From an uncultured Clostridia bacterium (GTDB lineage: Bacteria; Bacillota; Limnochordia; Darwinibacteriales; DTU012): DNA of 39,622 nucleotides. Below, piece by piece: positions 8,611 through 16,634 of the stretch (the first letter of the stretch is position 1; each line of letters opens with the position of its first letter). The notes below the pieces were generated by a model. It was not told the DNA's origin, did not search any database, and saw nothing but the letters and a program-made list of their open reading frames with translations. The stretch lies in assembly GCA_900019385.1 (NCBI GenBank), contig FIZJ01000009.1, positions 1 through 39,622 on the forward strand, written 5' to 3'. The translations under genes and the position numbers were made by a program.

Positions 8611-9503
8611 TACTTCTCCTCCTGTCCCAACCCTGATATGTCTATGCGCTGTCCGGCTTCATTATAATGGAAGAAGCCCTGCTGAGTCTTGACCCCGAGC
8701 TTGCCCTGGCGCACCAGCCTGCGGATCACCGGCGCCGGCTTGTAGTGGTCGCCGTAGCGTTCCTGCAGCTGCTCCATCCAGTCGAGGATAATATCGATGC
8801 CCATGCGGTCAGCCATCTCAAATGGGCCCTGGGACATGCCCCAGCTGTGTTTGATAATTGCCTCCACCGCATCGGCACTGGCCACGCCCTCATCCAGCAG
8901 ATATGCGGCTTCGTTGATCAACGTGACAAGAGCCCGGGGATTGACCAAACCGGGAGACTCGTGGACATGGACAGCCGTCTTGCCGAGGCTGGCGATGAAC
9001 TTCTTGACCGTTTCCACCGCCTCCGGGTCTGTGTCTTGGCTGTAGCTGAACTCTACAACATCTACATCCACTACTGGCGGGATGAAGCGGGCTCCCACCA
9101 GGAGCTGGGAACGGGACAAGCTGCGGGCAATCTCGTATACAGGCAGCATGGCACTGGTAAGGATAAAAATGACGTTCGGCTTGCAGAGCCTGTCGGCAGT
9201 CCGCAGCAGTTCCTGCTTGGTGTAAAGGTGATCAACGGTCGCTTCAATAACCAGATCCGCGTTGGCCAGCTCCTTCAAATCGGCGGTGTAGCTGATCCGG
9301 TTGAGAATCACCCGTTTTTGTGTTTCGGTTAGCGCCCATTTGGCGACCTTTCTGTTTAAGCTTTGCTCAATCCGGTGCGGCGCGTTTTGGCTGCCGGCAC
9401 CTTGTGTGAAAAGGGTCACCTCATAACCCTTGGTGGCGGCGTTTTCGGCAATGCCCCGTCCAAGGCGCCCCGAACCCAGGATAGCAACTTTTTTTATCTC
9501 CAT
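8610..9503 (-). CDS. Divergent 3-hydroxyacyl-CoA dehydrogenase homologue
   Basis: This protein is about 297 aa from the ATG at 9503, placed 7-8 nt after GGGAGG; in-frame upstream codons lack a site. A Rossmann nucleotide-binding motif (GSGRLGRGIA) opens residues 8-20. The C-terminal helical domain typical of 3-hydroxyacyl-CoA dehydrogenases follows, with SPGLVNPRALVTLINEA and a closing QGKLGVKTQQGFFHY. The position of the catalytic His in the GMHFFNP-type motif is Arg139 (GARFIPP). The Asn of the usual VNR motif is displaced (VNPR). The paired Glu (151) is kept. It may therefore bind nucleotide and acyl-CoA without normal dehydrogenase activity, or act on another substrate. It is coupled to ackA through TAATG. 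Confidence 0.75.
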   Translation of the reverse strand: MEIKKVAILGSGRLGRGIAENAATKGYEVTLFTQGAGSQNAPHRIEQSLNRKVAKWALTETQKRVILNRISYTADLKELANADLVIEATVDHLYTKQELLRTADRLCKPNVIFILTSAMLPVYEIARSLSRSQLLVGARFIPPVVDVDVVEFSYSQDTDPEAVETVKKFIASLGKTAVHVHESPGLVNPRALVTLINEAAYLLDEGVASADAVEAIIKHSWGMSQGPFEMADRMGIDIILDWMEQLQERYGDHYKPAPVIRRLVRQGKLGVKTQQGFFHYNEAGQRIDISGLGQEEK

Positions 9504-9638
9504 ACTCCAACCTCCCAGAACAGATTCGTCAAAAGCAAGAATTAGTTCAGTATTCATTCTGCTTTGGTTTCCATATGGTATTCTACATTGACGGTGAAAA
9601 AAACCTGCCAAATCCAAGAATTATTTGTTAATCCCTGA

Positions 9639-11177
<1,539 letters not shown>

Positions 11178-11205
11178 CAGGCCAAGCCAAAAGCGGGGTG
11201 ATCTC

Positions 11206-11853
11206 ATGTTAGACCGACGGTGGCTGGCCGCTGTTGCGGCCGGCTGGTTTCTGCTCGGTCTTGTGCGGGCAGGAGCCGCGGTCGAATCCGGTGAGGAACT
11301 GCTGGTGTGGATGTTGTTGCAGCAGCTGTGGCTGATTGTCGGCAGCTGGCTCGCGGTGCGGCAGGCCTCCATTCTGCGCTGGGATACCCGGGATATCGCT
11401 CAGGGCGCACTTGTCGGCGTAGGTTTGTTTGCCGCCACCTCAGTGCTCAACTTGGTGACTATCGTTGGGCTGAGCCTGCTTTTCCCGGAGGCCCGGGTGC
11501 AGCAGTGGCTGCTTAATGAGCGGAGCGGCATCGATATGCTTTTGGGCATAGAAAATGCAGCTAAGTTTTGTTTAGCTGCAGCAGCAATAACCCTAGGCGC
11601 ATCAGTGAGCGAGGAACTATTCTTCCGCGGAGCGATCCTGACAGCCCTCTGTCAAGTGATGCCCGTCAAGTGGGCTGTTTTCCTGGGTGCTTTAGTATTC
11701 GCCTGTGTGCATTTTTACTTGATCCAGTTCATTCCCGTGCTGCTTTCAGGAATCGCCCTGGGATATTTGTACCTCAAGCGCAAGAATCTGAGCGCATCCA
11801 TAACCGCTCATCTAGTGGTGAACGCACTGGCGCTGGCGGCTCAGGTTTTGTAG
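11206..11853 (+). CDS. CPBP-family intramembrane glutamic protease-like protein
   Basis: This protein is about 215 aa from the ATG at 11206, which has a GGGGTGA site; the longer open frame upstream overlaps guaB and has no site. It has six or so membrane segments. The CPBP (Abi/CAAX protease-related) motifs are present: EELFFRG near 144, FACVHF near 165, and a C-terminal HLVVNALA. These residues form the intramembrane catalytic site in the Rce1-like family. Bacterial members process or bind membrane peptides, and roles range from bacteriocin immunity to sporulation. The target here is unknown. Its last 13 bp overlap the convergent darA gene. Confidence 0.8.
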   Translation: MLDRRWLAAVAAGWFLLGLVRAGAAVESGEELLVWMLLQQLWLIVGSWLAVRQASILRWDTRDIAQGALVGVGLFAATSVLNLVTIVGLSLLFPEARVQQWLLNERSGIDMLLGIENAAKFCLAAAAITLGASVSEELFFRGAILTALCQVMPVKWAVFLGALVFACVHFYLIQFIPVLLSGIALGYLYLKRKNLSASITAHLVVNALALAAQVL

Positions 11854-12161
11854 AAGTTGGCCACATCCACGACAAAGGCGATGGCACCGCCGACCTCGAT
11901 CTCAATCGGCAGTTGGATTGATGTTGGTATCTCAGGCGTCGCGTGCGGAATGATTTTCTTGCGGCGCACGCACGTCTTGCGGATCAAGTCGAGCACAGAA
12001 TCCACTTGATCATCGTCGACGCCCACCAGCAGGGTGGTGTTGCCGTGGAGCAAAAAACCTCCGGTGCTGGCCAGTTTGGTTGAGCTGTACCCGTGGGTGG
12101 ACAATTCCCGGATCAGGGTTGGCGCATCATCGTCTTCGACGACGACAATAATCAGCTTCAT
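11841..12161 (-). CDS. darA: Cyclic-di-AMP receptor DarA (PII-like)
   Basis: This 106-aa protein starts at the ATG at 12161 after GGAGGTGG. It matches the DarA/PstA family (formerly DUF970, YaaQ) along its whole length: an MKLIIVVVEDDDA opening strand, the STKLASTGGFL nucleotide-binding segment, GNTTLLVGV, and a C-terminal EIEVGGAIAFVVDV strand. DarA is a trimeric PII-like protein that binds c-di-AMP, the second messenger for potassium, osmotic and cell-wall homeostasis in Bacillota. Its downstream partners are not settled. Its 3' end overlaps the convergent CPBP gene by 13 bp, so antisense transcription is possible. Confidence 0.9.
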   Translation of the reverse strand: MKLIIVVVEDDDAPTLIRELSTHGYSSTKLASTGGFLLHGNTTLLVGVDDDQVDSVLDLIRKTCVRRKKIIPHATPEIPTSIQLPIEIEVGGAIAFVVDVANFYKT

Positions 12162-12195
12162 AGAGGCCACCTCCACCAGTAGTATTGGACACTAG

Positions 12196-12225
12196 GCGAC
12201 TTTTTCCCTTTATTTGCATAAGTTG
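12196..12225 (+). promoter_or_regulatory. Candidate sigma-K-type sporulation promoter
   Basis: GCGAC ends at 12200, followed by exactly 16 nt and then CATAAGTTG at 12217-12225. This fits the sigma-K pattern of AC, a 16-17 nt spacer and CATAnnnTA, apart from the last position. It lies about 34 nt before the YabG-like module. In Bacillus subtilis yabG is a sigma-K gene, which agrees with the reading. Confidence 0.4.
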
Positions 12226-12258
12226 TAGTATCAGCACAAGAACAAGGAGCGGGTCAAA

Positions 12259-12465
12259 ATGAATGTTGCCAAGGGGTCAATCGTTGTGCGGCGATCCTAT
12301 TCTGGCGACATTTATTTTATTGTTGTCGATATCCAAGGCGGTGTCGCCCTGCTGAAAGGGCTGTTTCACCGGCTGTTGGCGGATGCGCCTGTGGAAGACC
12401 TGATCAGGGTTTCGGACGAGAAAGAACAGCTGCTGTTGGAAAGAATCGGCGGCAAACATGACTGA
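12259..12465 (+). CDS. Orphan YabG-like N-terminal module
   Basis: This 68-aa protein follows an AAGGAG site (12242-12248). Its sequence resembles only the first 60 residues of the sporulation protease YabG (peptidase family U57): GSIVVRRSYSGDIYF, then VDIQ, LLKG, and LLADAPVEDLIRV. These correspond to the GD-VARKSY-D--F, I-HG and LIADSD--DL landmarks of Bacillus YabG. The protease part (about 220 further residues) is absent, and no continuation in any plus-strand frame is visible. It may be a remnant of a disrupted yabG or a free-standing adaptor. Its 3' half (12366-12465) is antisense to the end of the glycosyltransferase gene. Confidence 0.6.
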   Translation: MNVAKGSIVVRRSYSGDIYFIVVDIQGGVALLKGLFHRLLADAPVEDLIRVSDEKEQLLLERIGGKHD

Positions 12466-13415
12466 TAAACCTCGACGACAGCCTGAGCCATGGCTTTGTC
12501 CGAGAAATGAGCCCGGGCATAATGAAAGCCGAATTCCTGGAGCCTACCAAGATGATCAGGCACCAGCCGATCCAGCTCCGCCGCGATGTTTTCCTCGTTT
12601 GGAGCCAATTTCAGCGCCCGGCCGCTGAAATTGCAGCGGCGCAGAAGTTCCACGTTTTCCTCTGTCACTATCCCGTCCAAGTGATCTCCCAGCACCAGAG
12701 CGGCCGCGCCGGCCGCCATGCCTTCTCTTATGCTGCGGCCTGTACCGATTACAAGATCTGCTGTCTGGTACTCTTCACTCAAGTCTATCCGCCATCCTGC
12801 ATACTCAATGCCCAGAAAAGCAGGGCGCCAGTTCCCCACCGATCTCACTTGCCATCCCCGCTTGACCAAGCCTTGCGCCAGTTGGATATACCCCGGCTCT
12901 TTTTGTTCAGTCATCCTTGCGGCAATCAGTGCCCGAGGCGGGATTGACTCCTTCCGCCGCCTCAGCTTGAACGGGTCCAGGTCAATACCATTTTCGATGA
13001 CGACGGTCTTTTCGGCAGGCAGTACCAGGCTCTCCCGCATTTCTTCGCTGATGACAATGATTTTGCTGGCTTCGGCAAGCTTGCTCAATGGCTGAAAACC
13101 AAGGTAGTGGCAGGTGGCCACCACAGGTATCCGGTGTTTTCGGCCAAGATCGAGAGCCGCATCCAAAGTGTGGGATGAGTGAGTGTGGATCACATCAAAG
13201 GCCGACCTGCCCACCAATCTTTCGAGCAGATCAAGGCGGGTGTTGGTTGTGAACTTGATCCCCCGGGCTTGGAGCCATTGGCTGTAGGCAGGGTGGTTGA
13301 GGTTGGCCGCTGCCAAGCAGGGGTCATGGCCAAGTTCCTTCAGGCGGGAACAGAGAGAGAAAACATGGGCTGTCTGCCCGTTAAGGTAGAAGCGTGTCAG
13401 GACCAGAACTCGCAT
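12366..13415 (-). CDS. GT4-like (GT-B fold) glycosyltransferase
   Basis: This protein is about 349 aa from the ATG at 13415 after GAGGAAGCC. The N-terminal half has the usual opening strand (RVLVLTRFYLNGQTAHV), a FDVIHTHSS element and VVATCHYLG, followed by ISEEM and ENGIDLDPF, as in family 4 glycosyltransferases. The C-terminal half has AARMTEQK and GRSIREGMAAGAAALVLGD, the donor-nucleotide region with the conserved Glu. It probably transfers a sugar to an unknown glycan or protein; the neighbours suggest the spore surface. The final 30 or so residues, rich in Ser, are encoded antisense to the YabG-like module. They look like an acquired tail rather than part of the fold. Confidence 0.75.
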   Translation of the reverse strand: MRVLVLTRFYLNGQTAHVFSLCSRLKELGHDPCLAAANLNHPAYSQWLQARGIKFTTNTRLDLLERLVGRSAFDVIHTHSSHTLDAALDLGRKHRIPVVATCHYLGFQPLSKLAEASKIIVISEEMRESLVLPAEKTVVIENGIDLDPFKLRRRKESIPPRALIAARMTEQKEPGYIQLAQGLVKRGWQVRSVGNWRPAFLGIEYAGWRIDLSEEYQTADLVIGTGRSIREGMAAGAAALVLGDHLDGIVTEENVELLRRCNFSGRALKLAPNEENIAAELDRLVPDHLGRLQEFGFHYARAHFSDKAMAQAVVEVYQSCLPPILSNSSCSFSSETLIRSSTGASANSR

Positions 13416-13445
13416 GGCTTCCTCCTTAGGCCTCATAAAAGAGTA

Positions 13446-13477
13446 AATCCAGCACCCTCTAGTCTGGATGCTGGATT
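13446..13477 (-). terminator. Weak hairpin after the SPOCS-like gene
   Basis: An inverted repeat (AATCCAGCA 13446-13454, TGCTGGATT 13469-13477) has a 14-nt loop and is followed on the minus strand by a broken T-rich run. It may terminate the SPOCS-like transcript, or fold in the leader of the glycosyltransferase gene. Confidence 0.4.
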
Positions 13478-13499
13478 ATATCCCCTGCCATAACCGGCA

Positions 13500-14084
13500 T
13501 TATGTGTTGGTGTTTCTCGGAGGTTGGGGTGGAAAGGGTGGCCAAAAGGCTCCTGACCGGGCCAATTCAAACCATTCTGGGCATCCAAGGGGTTCAAAAG
13601 CTTCACATTCAGGAGGTTCAGGGCAGAACCTCGCAAACACTTCCAGCTGCACCAAGGATACGACTTTGACAACAACGTAAAAGCCCACATCGCATTCGAT
13701 CGCTGTCCCACCGTCGACAGGAGTACAGGAAATGCATTGGATCAGAGGCAGGATGATTACATCCATTCCGGGCAGAGCGCCGTCCAACAAGACTCTTCTT
13801 CTTCTGAACTGGGCAGTCTGCTGGATGAAGTGGGTTTCTCCGTTGCTGTCATACTCCACGTTGAGCACAAAGGTTATGGTGACGCTGAGTTCCCCTGCGC
13901 CAATGATCGTTCCCATGGTTTCGATGTTTGTTATTTCGCAATCCACCACGTTTACGGCCGGTGGATAGCCGGGGGGAATCGGGATGCGGTAGACGGGGCA
14001 GTCGATGATTGTGCATTCGTTGTACACCTTGTTTACTAGAATGCATTCCCGCTCAAAATCAGGCTCATAACATCCAAAACTCAA
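13500..14084 (-). CDS. Cysteine-rich SPOCS/DUF3794-like protein, probable spore coat component
   Basis: This 194-aa protein starts at TTG, 7 nt after a strong AGGAGGG. It has no signal peptide. About ten Cys residues lie mainly near the N-terminus and after residue 115. A central region (about 62-155) has the pattern of a SPOCS (DUF3794) beta-domain: GELSVTITFVLNVEY, a QFRRRRVLLD strand, then PGMDVIILP and alternating strands. SPOCS domains occur in spore-coat morphogenetic proteins such as SpoVID and SipL. The C-terminus is Pro-rich. The family match is by pattern, not a search. A sigma-K-like promoter just upstream supports a late mother-cell coat role. Confidence 0.6.
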   Translation of the reverse strand: MSFGCYEPDFERECILVNKVYNECTIIDCPVYRIPIPPGYPPAVNVVDCEITNIETMGTIIGAGELSVTITFVLNVEYDSNGETHFIQQTAQFRRRRVLLDGALPGMDVIILPLIQCISCTPVDGGTAIECDVGFYVVVKVVSLVQLEVFARFCPEPPECEAFEPLGCPEWFELARSGAFWPPFPPQPPRNTNT

Positions 14085-14109
14085 TAGTGAACCCTCCTTT
14101 CTCTGAGAT

Positions 14110-14140
14110 CATCTTATGCACCTGGCTGTGAGTGGTGATC
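14110..14140 (-). promoter_or_regulatory. Candidate sigma-K-type promoter of the SPOCS-like gene
   Basis: On the minus strand, ATCAC is followed by 16 nt and CATAAGATG (+ positions 14118 down to 14110). The AC, spacer length and CATAAG-TG core are the same as at 12196-12225. The predicted start would leave a leader of about 20 nt carrying only the ribosome site. Confidence 0.4.
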
Positions 14141-14205
14141 ATTTCTCCAAAAAAGTCTTAATTCAGGTTTCCAAGGCATAGATTTACACAGAAAGGAGGG
14201 ATAGG

Positions 14206-15687
14206 ATGCGCGTAAAGCTTACTCATCCCCAGTACCAGGTGTTGGCCAGGACCGATGAAGCCTTAATCCTGCAGGGCGATACGGTGGTGACGCTGTTTCC
14301 CGACGCAGTGGAAGAATGTACAGTGACTCTCAGCCAGGATATGATCCATGCAGCCGCTTTGTCGAAGCACAATACGATCCTCCACTGGCACGGCAGCGGG
14401 AGTGCGCCGTTCCAGTTCCAGGAGATTGACACGGAAAAGCTGCCGGTCAAGGGGCTGAAGTTGGTCGCCGATTCGGCGGGCACACCCCATTTGTTTTATC
14501 TGCAGCAGGGTGCGAAGCAGTCCAGCTGGTCCCTGATGCAGCATTCATTCATCGCCGGCGAATGGAGCGATCCCCTGCGTGTGACGGGAAATATCACAAG
14601 CGATCCAGGCAGCTGGCAGGTCTGCTTCGGCGCGGATCAATCCCTGCACCTGGTGTACTTAAGCCAAACACATGACACTTTGTTTTACCGAGCCGCGGAT
14701 ATGAAGGCCAGAAGCTGGACTGGGGCGGTGCCCATTGCTCAGGAATACGTCGAGCATCCTCAAGTTTTCGCCGCAGGATTCGGGTTGGTAGTATTCTGGA
14801 TCAGCCAGCTTGAGCAGGGCAAAGTGCTCAGGGCGGTAGTCCAGATGGGTACCTGGAGCAAACCCAGCGATCTGTCGCCTATCGCCAAAGATATCTTTCA
14901 ACCTGGCATTGAGTTCGATCAAGGCCGGCTCAGGATCATGTGGATGCAGTCAGGGAAGCTGTGGTACACCAGTTATGATCAGCAGTGGGCTCCAGCCGGG
15001 CAGCTTGACCTTGACCAGCGCCAGTTTGGTTACCAGACAGTCCTGTCTGATCAAGAGAACAACTTGGGCTGCTGTGTGCTGCGGATGTATTCCGAAAAGC
15101 ATCCGGCAGCGGAGGCGGATACCAAACCCCAGCACCTGAGTGCTGAGGAAACAAAGCCCCCAGAGCATCCTGTGCAAGAAGCGGCCCCACCACCAGAACC
15201 AGCCGCGGCAGCCCGGCACCAGGAACCGTCCCCCGCCGAGCAGGCCCGCAGGGAGGCCGAGCGCCGTTTCTTTGCGGAAGCATTCCAGCTGCGCTTGGAG
15301 TGGCAGTCCTTCAAAGAACAGTATGCAAAAACAATGGAAGATAAGGGGAGCATAGCAGAAACCGCGGAAAAGCTCGAGCTGCTGTCGCAGCGAGTTTTGG
15401 CGATCAGGGAAGAGGTGCGCAGTCTAAAGGCGCAGGCAGGGTTTAACCAGCACGCCGGCCTTGAGGCGCTGCAGCGTCGGGTCGAACAGTTGGAGGCCGG
15501 TTTGCGGGGAAAGGCCGCCGCATCGGAACTGCAGGAAGTAAAGAACAGGGTTGTCAGGCTGGAACAACAAACGGCCGATCGGCCGGTAGCTGTCCATACC
15601 AAGCCGGAGAAGCCTGTGGCTGAACAGGCCAAGCCAGAAAAAAAGGCAAAACGCACAATCTGGCAGCAGCTCTTTTCCCGCCTGTAG
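14206..15687 (+). CDS. Unknown protein: beta-propeller-like N-half, coiled-coil C-half
   Basis: This 493-aa protein starts at ATG after AAAGGAGGG. I do not recognise a named family. Residues 1-290 contain at least four blade-like repeats of about 50-60 residues. Each has a hydrophobic strand (LFYLQQG, LHLVYLSQ, LVVFWISQ, LRIMWMQSG) followed by a Trp-Ser/Thr turn (GEWSDP, RSWTGA, GTWSKP), as in sialidase-like propellers. Residues 300-345 form a Pro/Ala/Glu linker. Residues 345-460 are strongly predicted coiled coil with heptad Leu. The C-terminus (460-493) is Lys-rich, ending KRTIWQQLFSRL, a possible amphipathic membrane or partner-binding helix. No signal peptide is seen. The context suggests a structural role in the spore or envelope. 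Confidence 0.55.
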   Translation: MRVKLTHPQYQVLARTDEALILQGDTVVTLFPDAVEECTVTLSQDMIHAAALSKHNTILHWHGSGSAPFQFQEIDTEKLPVKGLKLVADSAGTPHLFYLQQGAKQSSWSLMQHSFIAGEWSDPLRVTGNITSDPGSWQVCFGADQSLHLVYLSQTHDTLFYRAADMKARSWTGAVPIAQEYVEHPQVFAAGFGLVVFWISQLEQGKVLRAVVQMGTWSKPSDLSPIAKDIFQPGIEFDQGRLRIMWMQSGKLWYTSYDQQWAPAGQLDLDQRQFGYQTVLSDQENNLGCCVLRMYSEKHPAAEADTKPQHLSAEETKPPEHPVQEAAPPPEPAAAARHQEPSPAEQARREAERRFFAEAFQLRLEWQSFKEQYAKTMEDKGSIAETAEKLELLSQRVLAIREEVRSLKAQAGFNQHAGLEALQRRVEQLEAGLRGKAAASELQEVKNRVVRLEQQTADRPVAVHTKPEKPVAEQAKPEKKAKRTIWQQLFSRL

Positions 15688-15712
15688 CAGTGCGGATGGA
15701 AATAATTCCCTT

Positions 15713-15741
15713 TTGTTTTCACTCCTGGTGTACGATATAAT
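15713..15741 (+). promoter_or_regulatory. Sigma-A promoter of the CAP-domain gene
   Basis: TTGTTT (15713-15718) and a perfect TATAAT (15736-15741) are 17 bp apart, about 53 nt before the start codon. Confidence 0.65.
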
Positions 15742-15742
15742 G

Positions 15743-15768
15743 GTCTAGGACACAATATTGTTCTAGAC
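15743..15768 (+). promoter_or_regulatory. Palindromic operator at the start of the CAP transcript
   Basis: GTCTAGGACA (15743-15752), a 6-nt spacer, and TGTTCTAGAC (15759-15768) form an inverted repeat with 9 of 10 matching positions per arm. It begins 2 nt after the -10 box, so a bound protein would block initiation. It has no T-run and is not a terminator. Confidence 0.5.
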
Positions 15769-15793
15769 TATTATATTATAAGGAGTGAAAAAG

Positions 15794-16594
15794 ATGAAGC
15801 GGTATGCAGTACTGCTGTTGGCCTTGATACTGATCGTATCGATCAGCCTGGTTTCTGAGGCCAACTCGTGGAGCTATTGGCAAAACGCGTGGACAAGCTA
15901 TAACAGCGGCAGCCAAGGCAGCGGCGGAAGCACGGGCAGTGATGGAAGCTCAGGCAGCGGCGGAAGCTCAAGCGGCAGCAGCTCCAGTTCCAATCCGTGG
16001 AGCTCGTATTGGGGCAGCTGGAACAGCAGCGGCCTTGGTTATCTAAACCCGAAGCCGCAGACTCCTGTGGAGCCAAACCCGAACCCGCCGATCGATCCGG
16101 TGCAGCCGGAACAACCGAAACCGGAACAACCGAAGCCGGAACAGCCGCAGCCGAACCCACAGCAGCCGTTACAGCCGATCACGCCCAAGCCAAAGGATAT
16201 CCCCAAGCCGAGCAGTTCTTTGACCAGTGAAGAAAAGCAGCTGATCGATCTGATCAATCAGGAACGGACAGCCAGGGGTTTGAAACCGCTGCAGATAGAT
16301 ATGACTTTGGTGCAGTTGGCAAAGGAAAAAAGCCACGAGATGGCATCCACAGGCGAAGTGGCCCACTATGCGAGGTCGAAGTTCCATTCGATCTTGGATG
16401 CCGCCGGTGTGCAGTACAAGCTCGCCGGTGAGAACCTGGCCAAGGCTGCAAGCCTGACCAGAGTGCACAACGGCTTGATGGACAGCAGCGGCCACAGAGC
16501 CAATATCCTGTCCTCCGCCTATACCCATGTGGGCGTGGGCATCGTCAAGTACGGCACCATGTACTATGCCACAGAAATCTTTGTTGGCAGATAA
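15794..16594 (+). CDS. Secreted CAP/SCP-domain protein (YkwD-like)
   Basis: This protein is about 266 aa from the ATG at 15794, 8 nt after AAGGAG; the GTG at 15785 lies inside that site. A signal peptide covers about 1-24. Two aromatic motifs (WSYWQNAW and WSSYWGSW) flank a Ser/Gly linker. A Pro-rich stretch with PEQPK repeats (about 90-130) probably spans the cell wall. The C-terminal CAP domain (about 145-266) begins EEKQLIDLINQER and keeps the conserved His of the AHYA element, GEN, and SGHRANILS. Bacterial CAP proteins of the YkwD type are extracellular and mostly of unknown activity. It is transcribed alone, between its own promoter-operator and a strong terminator. Confidence 0.85.
   Translation: MKRYAVLLLALILIVSISLVSEANSWSYWQNAWTSYNSGSQGSGGSTGSDGSSGSGGSSSGSSSSSNPWSSYWGSWNSSGLGYLNPKPQTPVEPNPNPPIDPVQPEQPKPEQPKPEQPQPNPQQPLQPITPKPKDIPKPSSSLTSEEKQLIDLINQERTARGLKPLQIDMTLVQLAKEKSHEMASTGEVAHYARSKFHSILDAAGVQYKLAGENLAKAASLTRVHNGLMDSSGHRANILSSAYTHVGVGIVKYGTMYYATEIFVGR
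16106..16150 (+). repeat. Three tandem 15-bp repeats encoding PEQPK/PEQPQ
   Basis: Units 16106-16120, 16121-16135 and 16136-16150 differ at only a few positions. They encode the Pro-rich linker of the CAP protein. Unit-number changes would keep the frame and alter linker length. Confidence 0.8.
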
Positions 16595-16607
16595 CCACGT
16601 ATTTAAC

Positions 16608-16634
16608 AAAAGGACCTTTGCAGGTCCTTTTCTT
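16608..16634. terminator. Bidirectional terminator between CAP and HAD genes
   Basis: A perfect 9-bp stem (AAAAGGACC 16608-16616, GGTCCTTTT 16623-16631) has a 6-nt loop. It is T-rich on both strands and separates two convergent genes. Confidence 0.8.
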
